Part shown: positions 6,654 to 7,438 of the stretch, one piece after another | Numbering within the stretch: the stretch's first letter is position 1 | Layout: the number at the start of each line of letters is the position of its first letter | Assembly (NCBI GenBank): GCA_022013395.1 | Contig: JAKLQL010000481.1 | Location: forward strand, 1-7,438 | DNA from: Acetobacterium sp. | GTDB taxonomy: Bacteria; Bacillota; Clostridia; Eubacteriales; Eubacteriaceae | Reading direction: 5' to 3' | DNA length: 7,438 nt | Made by a program: the position numbers and the translations under genes | Notes under the pieces: generated by a model | The model's database searches: none | What the model saw: the letters and a program-made list of their open reading frames with translations, nothing else | What the model was told of the DNA's origin: nothing

Positions 6654-6659
6654 CATAAT
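6654..6659 (+). promoter_or_regulatory. Weak candidate -10 of the ferredoxin gene
   Basis: CATAAT (5 of 6) lies 33 bases before the ATG at 6693, within TTACATAATT. The matching -35 is poor: TTGGAG at 18-base spacing matches only 3 of 6. The same TTACATAATT is found upstream of the FIST-GGDEF gene. Confidence 0.25.
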
Positions 6660-6692
6660 TATCTAGCAATTTTTGAGATTGAGAGGAAAAAA

Positions 6693-7438
6693 ATGGAGTT
6701 TAAGAGTGTGAATCTTGTTTATTTTACCGGCACCGGTGGAACTGCTCGGGTTGCCGATGCCTTTGAACGCTCTTTTTCCAACAGATCAGTCTCTGTTTAT
6801 AAAACAGAGCTAACGCGTCAGGTTGAACCGGTTGTCTTGGGAGATGTACTGGTCTTGCTTTTTCCAGTTTATGCATTTAATGCACCCAAGTCCATTGATG
6901 AGTGGTTGGAAAAAATTCAACCGACAGATGGGCGACCAGCCATCGTGGTGTCGGTATCCGGTGGTGGCGATATTTCTCCAAACACGGCTTGCCGGGTGGC
7001 ATCTATACACGGTCTTGAAAAAAAGGGTTATGATGTAATCTATGAAAAAATGTTGGTGATGCCATCTAATTTTATGATTGCCTTTGACGAGAGTCTTAGT
7101 GCGATGGTTCTCCATGCAACACCAGCGGTAGTTGATCGAGTGGTTTTGAATATCATGGCAGGGGAACGACGCCGGACAACTCCCTATGGCATTGACCGGA
7201 TTGCTTCAAAGCTGGGCTATTTTGAAAAATTTGGCGGAAAATATTTTGGCCGATATCTCAAAATTACAGATGATTGTGTGGATTGCGGTTGGTGCGCAAA
7301 ACTCTGTCCCCGGGATAATATAAAAATAATCGATGGTAAATATTCATTTGGCGAAGATTGTGTGATTTGTCTGAGATGTGTTTATGGTTGTCCTCAAAAT
7401 GCTATTGAACCGGGATTTGGGAAATTTATGGTATTGCG
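6693..7438 (+). CDS. Flavodoxin-like/2x[4Fe-4S] ferredoxin fusion (EFR1-type), 3' end outside the window
   Basis: The first 248 residues of an electron-transfer protein, open to the window edge. The N-terminal half (about 5-150) is flavodoxin-like: YFTGTGGTARV (10-20) is the FMN phosphate-binding loop, VLLFPVYAFNAP (54-65) the following strand and loop, and VVSVSGGGD (85-93) a third flavin-side segment. A linker leads to two cysteine clusters, C195-x2-C198-x2-C201-x3-C205-P and C223-x2-C226-x2-C229-x3-C233-P, each the classic ligand set of a [4Fe-4S] cluster. Proteins of this layout are annotated as EFR1-family ferredoxins in anaerobic Firmicutes; their partners are mostly unknown. The start is the ATG at 6693 with GAGAGGA ending 5 bases before it. 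It is divergent from the degenerate GGDEF gene and has no evident tie to the signalling genes. A few tens of residues are probably missing at the C-terminus. Confidence 0.9.
   Translation, partial: MEFKSVNLVYFTGTGGTARVADAFERSFSNRSVSVYKTELTRQVEPVVLGDVLVLLFPVYAFNAPKSIDEWLEKIQPTDGRPAIVVSVSGGGDISPNTACRVASIHGLEKKGYDVIYEKMLVMPSNFMIAFDESLSAMVLHATPAVVDRVVLNIMAGERRRTTPYGIDRIASKLGYFEKFGGKYFGRYLKITDDCVDCGWCAKLCPRDNIKIIDGKYSFGEDCVICLRCVYGCPQNAIEPGFGKFMVL

Larger units (their letters stand above)
6350..6692. other. Divergent intergenic region between degenerate GGDEF and ferredoxin genes
   Basis: 343 AT-rich bases. The left third holds the promoter and dyad of the minus-strand GGDEF gene (6376-6426). An 8-bp inverted repeat lies at 6557-6585, and a weak -10 for the ferredoxin gene at 6654-6659. 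A 78-codon open frame on the minus strand (6433-6669) has only a TTG start, no internal Met and no ribosome binding site, so I do not call it a gene. Confidence 0.6.

Noticed and set aside
6433..6669. 78-codon open frame on the minus strand, ending in LQFGFSFD
   Set aside because: It starts only at TTG, has no internal Met and no ribosome binding site, and shows the Asn/Ser/Phe/Leu-rich composition expected of translated AT-rich DNA. The C-terminal pattern is faintly beta-barrel-like, but that does not fit a Gram-positive context.
6810..7115. Open frames at 6810-7115 (minus) and 6823-7038 (plus) in the right-hand part
   Set aside because: Both are out of frame with the flavodoxin-ferredoxin reading frame from 6693, which has clear FMN-loop and cysteine-cluster motifs.

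Overview
The window looks like a piece of the chromosome of a motile, low-GC, anaerobic Gram-positive bacterium, most likely a clostridial acetogen of the Acetobacterium/Eubacterium type. This is an inference from the AT-rich spacers, the strong GA-rich ribosome binding sites, the clostridial look of the proteins and a flavodoxin-ferredoxin fusion protein common in anaerobic Firmicutes. No marker gene fixes the species.

Layout: 1-494 is an AT-rich spacer with no supported gene; near its right end lies the intrinsic terminator of the first gene. 495-3605 (minus) is a very large methyl-accepting chemotaxis protein with an extracellular Cache sensor, a long array of HAMP-like units and a Tsr-like signalling hairpin. 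A 392-bp spacer with divergent promoters follows. 3998-5761 (plus) is a soluble sensor diguanylate cyclase, FIST_N-FIST_C-GGDEF, whose active site and inhibitory site both look intact. It converges on 5795-6349 (minus), a small stand-alone GGDEF protein that has lost its catalytic signature but keeps the c-di-GMP-binding I-site. The two genes share a bidirectional terminator. A 343-bp divergent spacer, holding a good promoter with an overlapping dyad, separates the small GGDEF gene from 6693-7438 (plus). That last gene encodes a flavodoxin-like/2x[4Fe-4S] ferredoxin protein and runs off the window.

Taken together, the first three genes are a signal-transduction cluster. One protein couples an external ligand to the chemotaxis machinery, one couples an internal small-molecule signal to c-di-GMP synthesis, and one is a plausible c-di-GMP receptor or regulator. 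Each appears to be its own transcription unit, so a functional link between them is inferred from adjacency only. The redox protein at the right end is probably unrelated. No RNA gene, CRISPR array, insertion sequence or phage gene is visible.
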